Assembly: GCF_004363655.1 (NCBI RefSeq)
Contig: NZ_SNZH01000002.1
Span: 1-64,000 of the forward strand
Source: Tahibacter aquaticus
GTDB taxonomy: Bacteria > Pseudomonadota > Gammaproteobacteria > Xanthomonadales > Rhodanobacteraceae
Direction of reading: 5' to 3'
Length of the DNA: 64,000 nucleotides
Shown here: piece after piece, positions 9,715 through 18,243 of the stretch
Position numbering within the stretch: position 1 is the first letter of the stretch
Layout of the letters: each line of letters opens with the position of its first letter
Translations under genes and position numbers: made by a program
Notes under the pieces: model-generated
What the model was told of the DNA's origin: nothing
Database searches by the model: none
The model's input: only the letters and a program-made list of their open reading frames with translations

Positions 9715-9930
9715 CGCGTGCCCCCGATTGCACGCCACCGTGTTTGAACTCGTGCTGGAGACGCGCACCGTCAGTTCCACCTAGCGGTCGAACGGCGCCG
9801 GATTAGGAATCAGGTGTGCTTGTTCATATTCCAGGGCCTCGGCGAGGGTCAGCTCCGGATGCTTTGGCTGCGCAGCGTTACGCGTCATCACGCACTGCGT
9901 GGCCAAGTACCCCGCATCAGCCGAGACGCG
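9715..9930 (-). pseudogene. IS21-family IstA transposase remnant
   Basis: Reading leftward, one frame gives LTLAEALEYEQAHLIPNPAP then FDR, a TAG stop (9783-9781), then VELTVRVSST. This fits the IstA C-terminal pattern FDGYVE..VRVSST...NRYSVP, with the expected tyrosine replaced by the stop. Homology fades after the VACNRG segment, near 9715. Only ~70 codons remain, with no catalytic region and no istB, so this is a dead fragment. The flanks (9533-9714 and 9931-10005) show nothing else recognisable. Confidence 0.6.
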
Positions 9931-10005
9931 TGCAGGTTAGGTGGGACACCCCGATCAATTTTCCGCGGGCAGAATCCCGTCTTGCTGGCCAATTTTCAGC
10001 TCGTC

Positions 10006-10230
10006 TCAACACAACGAGGCTTCGGCAAGAACAGTTTTCGGTTCGGCCACATCCAGCAGCTCACCGAAGAACTCTTCCATATCATCGGCGACGTTCCGGG
10101 AGCGCCGACCACGTGCTCCGCCGCCGACACGTCGGGTATGCCGCCAGAGGCCGCGCAAACCTTCGACTCGCCGGCTAAGCCGCGCCTCACCGCGTACGCC
10201 GTAAACGGCTACCGAATTCGGCGTCGTCAA
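10006..10230 (-). CDS. Possible small hypothetical protein
   Basis: An open frame of 74 codons. The C-terminal half (VADDMEEFFGELLDVAEPKT) has protein-like composition; the N-terminal half is arginine-rich and may be non-coding. It lies between the IS21 remnant and the next small gene. No family recognised and no clear ribosome-binding site. The 205 bases to its right (10231-10435) contain a 12-bp palindrome GTCCCGCGGGAC at about 10230 but no gene I can support. Confidence 0.25.
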   Translation of the reverse strand: MTTPNSVAVYGVRGEARLSRRVEGLRGLWRHTRRVGGGARGRRSRNVADDMEEFFGELLDVAEPKTVLAEASLC

Positions 10231-10435
10231 GTCCCGCGGGACAGGTTCTGGGGCACATCGCGTTCGATCAGCTCAGCGCCGTTGGGGCTGGAACTGAGTG
10301 TCACCGGCGTGTGCAGGCGCGCCTCACAGCAGGGAAAAGATGGAGCAGGGTCAACCCAAATACCTCATCCACATACGAGGCGAGCCGCGGAATGGCTGCG
10401 CTTCTAGCCTGGGCTCGATCACGGCTGCGACCTGC

Positions 10436-10666
10436 TCACTCCTGGTACGACAGCACAGCAACAAACTTTTCTATCGACTGTGCAAGGGTCTGGGCCTCAT
10501 CGACCGTAGTTCCCGGCTTGAGCCGCATTGTCAGTGATCCCTTCTTGATCACACTCAATTCTCCGTCCGCGGGTTCAAGTGAGAGGAACACAGGCGCATC
10601 GTCGGCACCATTCCTGCTCGGCTCGCCTTCCTTCACCAGAAACCGGTACTTGGCTGTCTCATTCAT
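10436..10666 (-). CDS. Small hypothetical protein, transposon-proximal
   Basis: 76 residues from the ATG at 10666, preceded by a good Shine-Dalgarno sequence (AGGGAGGG, five bases upstream), which is why I prefer it over the longer frame from 10726. The protein begins MNETAKYRFLVKEGE and contains SLEPADGELSVIKKGS and LKPGTTVDEAQTLAQSIEKF, a mixed beta/helix pattern. No membrane segment or known domain. It lies downstream of tniQ on the same strand, where Tn7-like elements carry cargo, so it may be cargo. The gap 10667-10895 shows no gene. Confidence 0.5.
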   Translation of the reverse strand: MNETAKYRFLVKEGEPSRNGADDAPVFLSLEPADGELSVIKKGSLTMRLKPGTTVDEAQTLAQSIEKFVAVLSYQE

Positions 10667-10895
10667 GCCACCCTCCCTTTTGTATCCGGCACCTGCCGTC
10701 CCGTTGAATTCTACGTGCGTCTGCATCGTTTTCCCGTTGGGCGTATGACCAGCGCACGATTCAGCGCTCTATCCGATGAAGACGCTTTGTGCCGTCGATC
10801 AAGACTGCGTGGCAATGGTACTCGCAACTTCAGACGCCCGGGACCTCTCGCTTTTTTGAACTGGAAAATATTTGGCGCAACGCAGGCGGACGATC

Positions 10896-12269
10896 CTATT
10901 TCCACCCGCGCATCCATTTGTCCAATATCGTCGAAATCGGATCTTCATCAACATCTCGGGGCACTTGCGAGTTGGGCTCGGAATCGGGGTTAGGCGTAGG
11001 TAGAAATTGCCGTATCACCAACAATGCTTCGACGCACTGGGCCGCCAAATCGGCCGATACTCTAGCGCGTTCCGCCACGATCATTTTAAGGTCTGGAGCG
11101 GCTAACCTCGTGGCGGACCTAAGGTGGAGCGATGCGCAGTCAAATACCCTGAGAACGTGGACCCTTGCGATGTCCTTCTGCTGAGAATAGACGTCGGAAT
11201 ACCGCCCAAAGAGGTCAGGATAGCAATCTCGGACTGCATCGAGCCATACACCTAACTGATTGCACAGAAAAGCAAGGGGAGGCAAACGAATACGTCCGCT
11301 CGCGAGCAACTTGATCATGCAATCGCCCGTGCGACGCAAATTTTCTTTGCCCGGCCGCTTAGGAAACGGAATTCTATTGAACCCTGCCGACCTGTCGAAA
11401 AGCGACCTAGAGGCGGCAGACCTAGGCTTTATGAAAATGTCCTCAATTTCGCAGCCTTGAAACGCACACAGATTGAGGTACTGCGTAATTGTCGGTATGC
11501 ACACGTGACTCGTACGCATGGTGACATCAACAAACTGGCGGACTCCGTCGGGAAAGGGCTCGCCAGCGCGCAGTCGTCGCTTCATCACGTCGCAGAACTC
11601 GAGATAGCAACTAATCTTCAGAATATCGTCCTGATTTGAGACGAATGCGGTAAAACGTATTAGAGAGCGATCGATCCAGGACGAAATTGGTGAGGCCTGC
11701 GTGTGCTTGCCCGGAACTCCCAGCGGCCTCCGGCATACAAAGCAATCTCTGCGCACCTCGTAGCTCCGGTACAATGGTTGTTCCGCGTCACACTGGGGAC
11801 AGGTGGATTCCATTGATACGCGGTGAACCGGGCAAACTGCCAGCATGGAGAACGCCCACACCAAGGGTTCGAAGCTGGTTTCATGATCCCATTCAAGGTA
11901 GCAGGTCGGGCACCACCGACGGCGAGCTTGCCCTCCTTTCGTGTAAGCCATGCCCCGGTGCGAAAGCACCTTAGAAGCGTAGTGAAACGTGCCCCTTGAC
12001 AGATTGTCCTGCCCCGTCAACTCCATAAGTCGAAATAGCAGTACTGCGTAGTTGCTTCGGGGGCCAATCCAGCTTGTGTGACCCGACGCGATCGACTTGT
12101 TCTCAGCGTTGCAGTTTCCGGCCCGAAGGATCGAGGCCAGAAATCCACGGGATACTCCGCACATGCTGGCCATGCGAAACGCGTAGTGATCTAAAGACTC
12201 GATGAGTTCCGTATCGATGCCGCGGAGACGGACGGGCGGCAAAGGAGTCCAACCCGAGCAGGCTGGCAT
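10896..12269 (-). CDS. tniQ: TniQ family transposon targeting protein
   Basis: TniQ/TnsD proteins choose the target site for Tn7-like transposons and recruit the TnsC ATPase. The 457-residue protein begins with the family's signature region (ESLDHYAFRMASMCGVSRGF) and has a zinc-finger block WCPTCYLEW...LAVCPVHRVSMES...CPQCD near residues 115-160. The middle and C-terminal helical parts (residues ~200-430) are diverse, as in TnsD-like proteins. I use the ATG at 12269, which overlaps the tnsC stop as TGATG; a GTG three bases upstream is possible. It is last in the leftward tnsAB-tnsC-tniQ operon. The length is nearer the longer TnsD-type than the shortest TniQ proteins. The target is unknown. 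Confidence 0.85.
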   Translation of the reverse strand: MPACSGWTPLPPVRLRGIDTELIESLDHYAFRMASMCGVSRGFLASILRAGNCNAENKSIASGHTSWIGPRSNYAVLLFRLMELTGQDNLSRGTFHYASKVLSHRGMAYTKGGQARRRWCPTCYLEWDHETSFEPLVWAFSMLAVCPVHRVSMESTCPQCDAEQPLYRSYEVRRDCFVCRRPLGVPGKHTQASPISSWIDRSLIRFTAFVSNQDDILKISCYLEFCDVMKRRLRAGEPFPDGVRQFVDVTMRTSHVCIPTITQYLNLCAFQGCEIEDIFIKPRSAASRSLFDRSAGFNRIPFPKRPGKENLRRTGDCMIKLLASGRIRLPPLAFLCNQLGVWLDAVRDCYPDLFGRYSDVYSQQKDIARVHVLRVFDCASLHLRSATRLAAPDLKMIVAERARVSADLAAQCVEALLVIRQFLPTPNPDSEPNSQVPRDVDEDPISTILDKWMRGWK

Positions 12270-13264
12270 CACGCCTCCTCCGTCGGCCAGATTTTGTCCG
12301 CTCGAGCCGCTACCGCATCTCGTTTGTCAGCGTGCTTTGCTGCCCAGAACGACTCGACATCGGCCCAGAGCGTTCCCAGGTCTTTGGCGTTGTAGTACGC
12401 CGTCTCGATGTCGGCTGCTGTGATTTGCGAGCGGTCAGCGTCAAGCGCGTTGCTCTCGGCGCGGTCGAGCAGGTTCGTTATCTCGCCACAAACGGCCGCG
12501 GTAGCGGCGGCGATCTCCGGAGCGAGTCTTCCGAGCAGATCGCGAGGCCTGAATTCGTACCTCGAACCAATCGTTCTGAGCAGACTCAGGTAGCAGCGCA
12601 TCTCTTCCCGATCTGAAACGTTGTACGGCGCTGCCCAGACGACGTCCATACGACGCCGGATTTCTGATCGACCCGCCCACAATGCCGTACCGGTCTGTAT
12701 CGTAGTGAGCAGAGCCATTGACCCGGCGCTCTCCATTACTGACATGAGATTAATAATGTGGTGCGCGGGGCTGGTGTCCTTGTGATTGATGCACAGGGCC
12801 GACGCATGTTCCAGACTGTACAAGTTCAGGGCTCGATCACGCGCGACATTCTTGAATTTTATCCAACACTGCGTCTCGGTGAGATTTCTACTAACGTCTT
12901 TCCAGATAGCGCTGGATAGCGCGATAGCCTCCCGAACCTTAACTGTTTCAGGCGAAGGCGTCGCGCCTCGAATGAGCCAAGAAATGTCCGGCGTGAAAAG
13001 TTGGTCGAAGCTGTCTTCCGCCCATCCTTTAGAGTTGAAGTACGCTTTCTCGGCCAACAGTGCCATGACCTCGATAGTAGGAATGCAGCCGAGGCCCCAA
13101 CATTCAGGCCGTCCGTACAACTCGCGCATCACATTCCAGCGCATGGTTGTCTTCCCTACGCCACCTACCCCGATGAGGACGATAATGCGGCCTGGCCGGT
13201 GCTTGCTCACGTAGCGCCGCAGTTGTGCCCGAGCCACTTCAAAGTTGCGATGGGGGATGATCAT
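12269..13264 (-). CDS. tnsC: TnsC/TniB-type AAA ATPase, transposition regulator
   Basis: AAA protein linking the target selector (TniQ) to the transposase. Walker A is LIGVGGVGKTTM near residues 32-43. Where Walker B is expected, after the strand ASALCI, the sequence reads INHKD instead of the usual hydrophobic-DE, so the acidic pair appears substituted; the codons (ATC AAT CAC) are clear. Later elements look normal: LLTTIQTGTALW, then RRRMDVVW. Start ATG at 13264 has AAGGAG five bases upstream and overlaps the tnsAB stop as ATGA. The C-terminus overlaps tniQ. Family assignment rests on Walker A, size (331 aa) and operon context. Confidence 0.82.
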   Translation of the reverse strand: MIIPHRNFEVARAQLRRYVSKHRPGRIIVLIGVGGVGKTTMRWNVMRELYGRPECWGLGCIPTIEVMALLAEKAYFNSKGWAEDSFDQLFTPDISWLIRGATPSPETVKVREAIALSSAIWKDVSRNLTETQCWIKFKNVARDRALNLYSLEHASALCINHKDTSPAHHIINLMSVMESAGSMALLTTIQTGTALWAGRSEIRRRMDVVWAAPYNVSDREEMRCYLSLLRTIGSRYEFRPRDLLGRLAPEIAAATAAVCGEITNLLDRAESNALDADRSQITAADIETAYYNAKDLGTLWADVESFWAAKHADKRDAVAARADKIWPTEEA

Positions 13265-15792
13265 TTCCGCTCCTTGCACTCAGGAACGGCGTCCCAGTCA
13301 ACGGCTGCTCTTTTCTTTTCGGCAGTTGCCCGGGCCAGAGGCGCTGCGGCGTCCGGCAGCGATTCGCGCACGGGCCCCAAATGCTTGGTCGACTCCATGG
13401 CTTCAAACGCATTCATTTGACGAGCATGCCGCGATTTCGCGACATCGCGCTTACCCACGCGCTGTCGACGCTTTGCATACGGTCTGAACAAGAGCTCGAA
13501 GAGTTTCAAGGGTTCCGGTAGTGTAGCGACCACAGGCGCACTCCTGTGGCATGCTTTCCACCATCCTCGTCCAGCCTTCACCCATAGGATCGAAGGATCC
13601 ACGCAGTCGCTACGTATCTCGTCGACGGACTCCGTGCGCAACACGCGTTGAAGCTCATCACTGGTAAATCGACCGTCGCCTGTTCTTACGCCATCGTGCT
13701 CGCTAGCGCTGACTTTTCTCTTCAGCTTCGCTGATGTTTGAATCAGGAAAGCGTCGTCAAATTGCTGCGGCACCCCCATACAGCCCAAGGTGGCGAGCAA
13801 TTCTTCCCGCTTCTCTTGGGGAGTTATCCCGTTCCCGTCGGGTGTCCGAGGGATATCGGTGTAGAGGTAGTCGCAAAATTCCTGATGAATAAGGCCGAAG
13901 GTGTGACGGGCGGTCTTTCGGCTTTTAAATCGGCCATCGACTTTTCGTCCCGCCATGTCGGGCTCGGTACTTCCCGCGATTCGGTGAGCGGTATTGGCAT
14001 TGGTTTGCTTGATCGCGTTTTCGGCTTGGCCGTTGAATTGGCTGCCGCCGGACGGTGCGTGAAACAGTGCGATTCCCATGGCTTCGCAAAATTCGTCGAT
14101 CCAATTCGAGGTGTTTTCCGATCCGCGATCAACCATGATGGCCCGCGGCAGAAACCCGTGCCGGAAAACGTATTCGCGGATCAGTATCGCGAGCCCATCA
14201 GTTCTTGCTGGACCGAAGATGAAGGCGTGCGCCATTGCCTCCTCCGTAGCGCCGTCCATACCGATGTAAAAGCGGGGCTTTTCTGCCGGAAATAGCGTTA
14301 TGAGATTGGATGCACATCGGTTGTCGAACTGAGAGGAGTCAATTGCAAGAAGATACCCGTATCCCAGAGGCGGTAGCGAGCGTTTGTCGCTCCCCGTCCG
14401 TGGTCGTACTGCGTGGAATTGCCGAAGTCCGCCACGTGCCAGTGCTCGCTTACGCGGATCTTGCTCTGCTACACGCTTCCCCAGCGTCGTCTGGCTTGGC
14501 GCCTGTTCCCCTGCTGCGGAACACCACGCATCAAGGTCAAGCCAGAGATGTGCAATTGTATTTCGCTTGCCCTTGTTCCAGAGTTCATTGATGACGTGGT
14601 CAATGCCTTTGCGCTGCCCTTCGGTCAGCGGCGATGGGGTGTTCTGCCCGCAGTTGCTGTAGTTCGTTAGGCAGGCAGCAAGAGGAGATTGTCCGGCAGC
14701 AATTTTGTCCGCCACAATTTTGGCAAGCTGGGTCATGCGAACGGTGGCGGGCTCCTGCCCCAGGGAGATTCTGCGCAATCGCTGCAAGCGACCCTCGGCA
14801 CGAACAATGTCTGATGTGGTCGCGCACAGAATGGGGTCACCGCTGATCTGGGGCTGGTCGAATCCCGACCTAAGCTGTGCGTAGAAGAACTCGTCCGCGG
14901 CGGCCGCCTGTGTTTTGCTGGCGAAAAGATAGAACCCTTCCCGTATCACTGGTGAGCTGCTTTTCACCAAGCCATACGCATGACCATTTGCGATCATCCA
15001 GAGCGCAACGCGCTCATTGAATACGGGCAACACAGCATTTAGCGTCTCTATCGAGCGAGGATACTCTTGCAGCAGCTGTCTTGCTCGGCGACTCGCGAGA
15101 TCCTCTTGAGGCGTCAGGGACTCACCAAGCAAGGCGTAGCAGGCTTCGAGGTTCTGGACTTGCAGCGCCATGGGGGTCGTTTGGAACCAAACCATGAAAT
15201 TCAAACCCAACGCCTTCGCGCGGGACCAATAGGGCGCATGCGTCCAGTTGTTCCCTTCCCTCCTGTAGTCCGCGTTCGGCTTTTTGGCCTCTTTCTCGAG
15301 CCAATTGTCGTACTTGCACTCAACTAGCTGAATTGAGCGTTCACGCAGGACAAGAAAATCTAAAGCGGCTGCACTGACGTGTCGTCGCTCGCCGCGAACC
15401 CGTTCGATACCTGCGCAAGGAACTTGCGTGTAGTACCCAAGGACGGTTGGATCGAGTTCCAGCTCATGTGCAAAGGTCAGTTCGCAAGTGTGGCTTTCGA
15501 CCAGCCGCCGCGCTCCGTTCTTCTTTGACTGCAGCACCCCTTTGATGCTCTGAAGCGCGCCGCCTCCGACATCGCGACACGGCGATCGCGCGATCATCGA
15601 TTCGATTTCGATGATCTGAGCCTCAGTTAGTCCTACATCTTCATAGACGCTGCGACGTCGTTCGCACGTCAAACGCTCAGTTGGCCCGGCGGGCTCGGGG
15701 AGCACAACAGGGATCTGCAAATCGCCGGTTCTTAGCGGCAAGGCAGGGGGGGGACCAGGTACCACCTCAACTTGTTGATCGATTTCAAGCAT
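13261..15792 (-). CDS. tnsAB: TnsA-TnsB fusion transposase (endonuclease plus DDE integrase)
   Basis: One polypeptide combining the two Tn7 strand-cleavage activities. Numbered from the ATG at 15792 (MLEIDQQVEVV; GGAG eight bases upstream), residues ~100-165 form a TnsA-like nuclease: ESHTCELTFAHELELDPTVL with Glu104, then AAALDFLVL (Asp145) and LVECKYDNW (Glu158, Lys160), matching the TnsA E...D...ExK order. An HTH-like linker region follows. The retroviral-integrase-type core has LLAIDSSQFD (Asp485), AIMVDRGSEN (Asp555) and NGQAENAIKQ (Glu591), with 35 residues between the last two. The C-terminus is basic. The frame stays open to a TTG at 15867 and an ATG at 15861, which are alternative starts. 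First gene of the tnsAB-tnsC-tniQ operon. Confidence 0.87.
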   Translation of the reverse strand: MLEIDQQVEVVPGPPPALPLRTGDLQIPVVLPEPAGPTERLTCERRRSVYEDVGLTEAQIIEIESMIARSPCRDVGGGALQSIKGVLQSKKNGARRLVESHTCELTFAHELELDPTVLGYYTQVPCAGIERVRGERRHVSAAALDFLVLRERSIQLVECKYDNWLEKEAKKPNADYRREGNNWTHAPYWSRAKALGLNFMVWFQTTPMALQVQNLEACYALLGESLTPQEDLASRRARQLLQEYPRSIETLNAVLPVFNERVALWMIANGHAYGLVKSSSPVIREGFYLFASKTQAAAADEFFYAQLRSGFDQPQISGDPILCATTSDIVRAEGRLQRLRRISLGQEPATVRMTQLAKIVADKIAAGQSPLAACLTNYSNCGQNTPSPLTEGQRKGIDHVINELWNKGKRNTIAHLWLDLDAWCSAAGEQAPSQTTLGKRVAEQDPRKRALARGGLRQFHAVRPRTGSDKRSLPPLGYGYLLAIDSSQFDNRCASNLITLFPAEKPRFYIGMDGATEEAMAHAFIFGPARTDGLAILIREYVFRHGFLPRAIMVDRGSENTSNWIDEFCEAMGIALFHAPSGGSQFNGQAENAIKQTNANTAHRIAGSTEPDMAGRKVDGRFKSRKTARHTFGLIHQEFCDYLYTDIPRTPDGNGITPQEKREELLATLGCMGVPQQFDDAFLIQTSAKLKRKVSASEHDGVRTGDGRFTSDELQRVLRTESVDEIRSDCVDPSILWVKAGRGWWKACHRSAPVVATLPEPLKLFELLFRPYAKRRQRVGKRDVAKSRHARQMNAFEAMESTKHLGPVRESLPDAAAPLARATAEKKRAAVDWDAVPECKERK

Positions 15793-15878
15793 GACGATCA
15801 CTCCGCTGCCCGGTGCGGAGGCCTCCGGGCGCTTCTTTCCCCTCCCTGGGAGCTGGGCCATTGACAATCGGGGCCTTG

Positions 15879-16027
15879 GAGCGGATAAGCTGGGCGGGAC
15901 AGTTCAAGTCGCGCAACACGGGGCTCAGGAGCGGCTAACTCCTGGGCCTTTTGCTTTTCCAGATCCTGGCGACGGTGAAGTGCAAATCGCGGCGGCTACG
16001 GCGGGTTGAGTTCCCTCGCGGTTACGG
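15879..16027. repeat. Cluster of degenerate repeats, candidate transposon right end
   Basis: Four short related motifs occur in the non-coding stretch upstream of tnsAB, around GCGGATAAG (15881), GCGGCTAAC (15931), GCGGCTACG (15992) and GCGGTTACG (16018), all in one orientation. Tn7-like right ends usually lie just upstream of tnsA and carry several TnsB-binding repeats, so this is a candidate end. I could not find a convincing inverted set at the left, nor a target duplication. The remaining bases between 15793 and 16156 show no gene. Confidence 0.3.
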
Positions 16028-16156
16028 TGGTTCAATGCTATGCAGCTGCAAAGGTGTTCACTAGCCTGTTTTGGGGCACGTATTCTCACCTAAGCTATTG
16101 ATCTGTTTAGAACGACCCCTGGGTTATCGGAAAAACCTACAGGCTTCTGCACTGTC

Positions 16157-17023
16157 GTGATCAACGCGCTTATCCGAGCCAAGCGCATAGCGTTCTTCCA
16201 CTCCGTGGCGGCCTCGTCTGAGCTCGCACAGCAACGCTCAACTCGCAAGATCAAGTTGCGCGATCCGTGGCTAGGCATTCGACGTGAGCAACGCGAGGCC
16301 TACCTACGGGGAGAGGGCCGGCTAGGCGAGATGCTTCGGAACGAGTTGACAGCGGAGTTCCCGGAGTCCGGCAAGGTTTGGCGCGCATCAGTCTGGGAAT
16401 TTCTCGATCCCGAAGTGCCGGATCGAAGCTGCGAATACAGGCTCTACGAAGTGTGCGACCTGGCGAGGTCGGCCGTAAGCGTTGATGTTGTTCTTGAGCA
16501 CTTTCTGCAGAGTCGCCCCACCACAATCCCTCCTGGTCTGGACGAGGTCTCGCTAACCGTCCTGGCATTGCGTGTGGCGAGGCGACTGGGGGCTCCGATC
16601 GTGGCAATGAAGGTGGCGGCTCTTCTTGCGAGGACATTACTGATGCTCAGCGGATGCACATATCGCTGTGCGGCAGCAGAGGAACTCTGGAAATACTGCG
16701 GCCACCTACTGGTACGAGGCCTAAGAGACCAAGTTCGTGCCGTGGTCTTCGATCATCGAACATGGAACTTCGTTTCTGACCATGCAATGGCAGCGACCGC
16801 TCAGTTCAAACTGCTGGCCTATGCCTCGCCACTCGGAACTGCGCTGCCTTTCCAGGTTGTTGAAGAGCTAATGCGCGATTTGGTGACGGCAGTGGTAACT
16901 GATGACGAGGACCGGGCCACCTCCATTAGCGCTCGACTCAACCTGATTTCCGCAAAGCACCGTGTCAGCAAACGACTTCCCGACATTGAGCGCCTCTCGA
17001 TATGGCAGCCCCTGGCGCGATAG
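16157..17023 (+). CDS. Hypothetical protein divergent from the Tn7-like operon
   Basis: 288 residues from a GTG at 16157; the frame is open back to 16094, so the true start could be slightly upstream. N-terminal region is basic (LIRAKRIAFFHS, STRKIKLRDPWLGIRREQRE) and is followed by an acidic middle (ELTAEFPESGKVWRAS, CEYRLYEVCDL) and a helical C-terminal half. No membrane segment, signal peptide or known catalytic motif was recognised. It is transcribed away from tnsAB across the presumed transposon end. Whether it is cargo or flanking DNA cannot be decided here. Confidence 0.6.
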   Translation: MINALIRAKRIAFFHSVAASSELAQQRSTRKIKLRDPWLGIRREQREAYLRGEGRLGEMLRNELTAEFPESGKVWRASVWEFLDPEVPDRSCEYRLYEVCDLARSAVSVDVVLEHFLQSRPTTIPPGLDEVSLTVLALRVARRLGAPIVAMKVAALLARTLLMLSGCTYRCAAAEELWKYCGHLLVRGLRDQVRAVVFDHRTWNFVSDHAMAATAQFKLLAYASPLGTALPFQVVEELMRDLVTAVVTDDEDRATSISARLNLISAKHRVSKRLPDIERLSIWQPLAR

Positions 17024-17196
17024 CGCGATATTTTTCACGGGTGCAATTCGAGCCGGCCGACACAAACTTCTGTTGTTGCTCAGCGTCGGCATACGGGCAG
17101 ACTTACTCCGCTACCTGGATTGCAACGGAGTCGTTGACTGCTCGAGCCAACGCGCAACACTACGCGCACGCGGCTTATGTATAGGAGGGTCTTGCC

Positions 17197-17706
17197 ATGC
17201 TCGTTTCCTACATGACCCTAAGTCTGCAAGACGGCGACGTAGAGGTCCGCACTGGTGCCACGAACCCCGCGAATGTACTCGCTGGAACGCCGCCCTGCAG
17301 TTTAACGGTAATTTTGCGCGAACCCGAAGTTGTAGAATTACGGATGCGTTTTTTCTCTATGGACTTCGTTGGCGATCAGCTCTTGCCGACGGCGCACCAC
17401 GACGAGAGCGAACTCGTCGGCGCTTGGCTTCGCGTGATGACAGTCGCGCTGCAGGCCGCCGACAATCTCGATGAGCTTCCACTTTCTCCTGGCGAGCTCG
17501 TCGAAGACTGGTGGTTCCGTGCTGCAGAAGGCACCTACTGGAGCCGAAAGTCGCATCAGGAAGCCATAACCGCATTGCGCAGCCAGAAAACAAATCCCGG
17601 AGATTCACTGATCATAATAAGGGGCGAACGGGACGAGGTAGAGCACCTTCTCGCGGCAGTGAATAGAGACGGAAGAGAGGAGGTTTTCGAGCGCCCGCTT
17701 GAGTAA
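17197..17706 (+). CDS. Hypothetical protein, 169 aa
   Basis: Start ATG at 17197 has a strong Shine-Dalgarno (AGGAGGG, seven bases upstream). The protein (MLVSYMTLSLQDGDVEVRTG...) is acidic and soluble, with beta-rich early segments (CSLTVILREPEVVELRMRFF) and a tryptophan-rich middle (VEDWWFRAAEGTYW). No family recognised. It follows the previous unknown gene by 173 bases on the same strand. The next 277 bases (17707-17983) contain a 6-bp inverted repeat GTGGCA/TGCCAC at 17762-17801 and a short hairpin AACCCCGGCGGGGTT near 17916, but no supported gene. Confidence 0.65.
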   Translation: MLVSYMTLSLQDGDVEVRTGATNPANVLAGTPPCSLTVILREPEVVELRMRFFSMDFVGDQLLPTAHHDESELVGAWLRVMTVALQAADNLDELPLSPGELVEDWWFRAAEGTYWSRKSHQEAITALRSQKTNPGDSLIIIRGERDEVEHLLAAVNRDGREEVFERPLE

Positions 17707-17983
17707 TATTTTCGCGCGGCCCGTTTTCCGTGCAAAACGCGTAACGCTGTAGCACAGCATAGTGGCAGGCCGTGCGAATGCAAATCTACCGGTCGTGCCA
17801 CTAGTTGAGTCGCTTGGCGATGGCGCCTATATCGTTGGGCCAACTTCGCGGTGTATAGGTAAGTTAAGGCGTGGCGGCTAGGTGCACGTACGTCTGTCAG
17901 ATTCGTTGGGAACCCCGGCGGGGTTTACTGGATCTTGGTTGGGCGGCGTCATTGTGACGGGGAAATCAGGACATGCGAGTTAA

Positions 17984-18243
17984 ATGTCACGGCAGAGTGA
18001 TATTCTTGACGTCGGCCCCAGTTGAGATCGCAACCAGTTTCATTATTCGCGCGCGTCCCGCCTTTGCGTGGAGCTTCTCGAAGCGTCCTCCGACCTCAAG
18101 GTCGTGTCCGTTGAAGGCATTTCAAAGAAGGACTCCGTCAGCGCTGGCATCGAGTCCATCGACCTCGCGCTCCACTACGGCAGCGTCAGTTTGCCAACGG
18201 CGAGGCTCGTGCGCTATCGCCAGCTCAAGCATTCGGCGCGCCA
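17984..18243 (+). pseudogene. Fragment of a dsDNA-nuclease-domain defence protein
   Basis: From the ATG at 17984 the frame reads MSRQSDILDVGPS, then a TGA stop (18023-18025), then DRNQFHYSRASRLCVELLEA, VSVEGISKKD and ending VRYRQLKHSAR. The pattern (G)D.FHY..A.R.C..LL...V.IEG...Y.QLKHS resembles the N-terminal nuclease domain of Cap4-like/DUF4297 defence proteins, with the glycine before DR replaced by the stop. Homology ends abruptly near 18243, and the remaining part of the large protein is absent. Relic of a lost defence gene; the family call is from memory of the motif. Confidence 0.45.

Noticed and set aside
17762-17801. tRNA-like segment with GTGGCA/TGCCAC arms
   Set aside because: Only ~40 bases between the arms and no cloverleaf, anticodon arm or T-loop pattern.
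9440-18000. CRISPR array or cas genes near the Tn7-like operon
   Set aside because: Looked for regularly spaced direct repeats and Cas-like proteins around the tns genes; none seen. The only repeats are the degenerate motifs at 15.88-16.03 kb.
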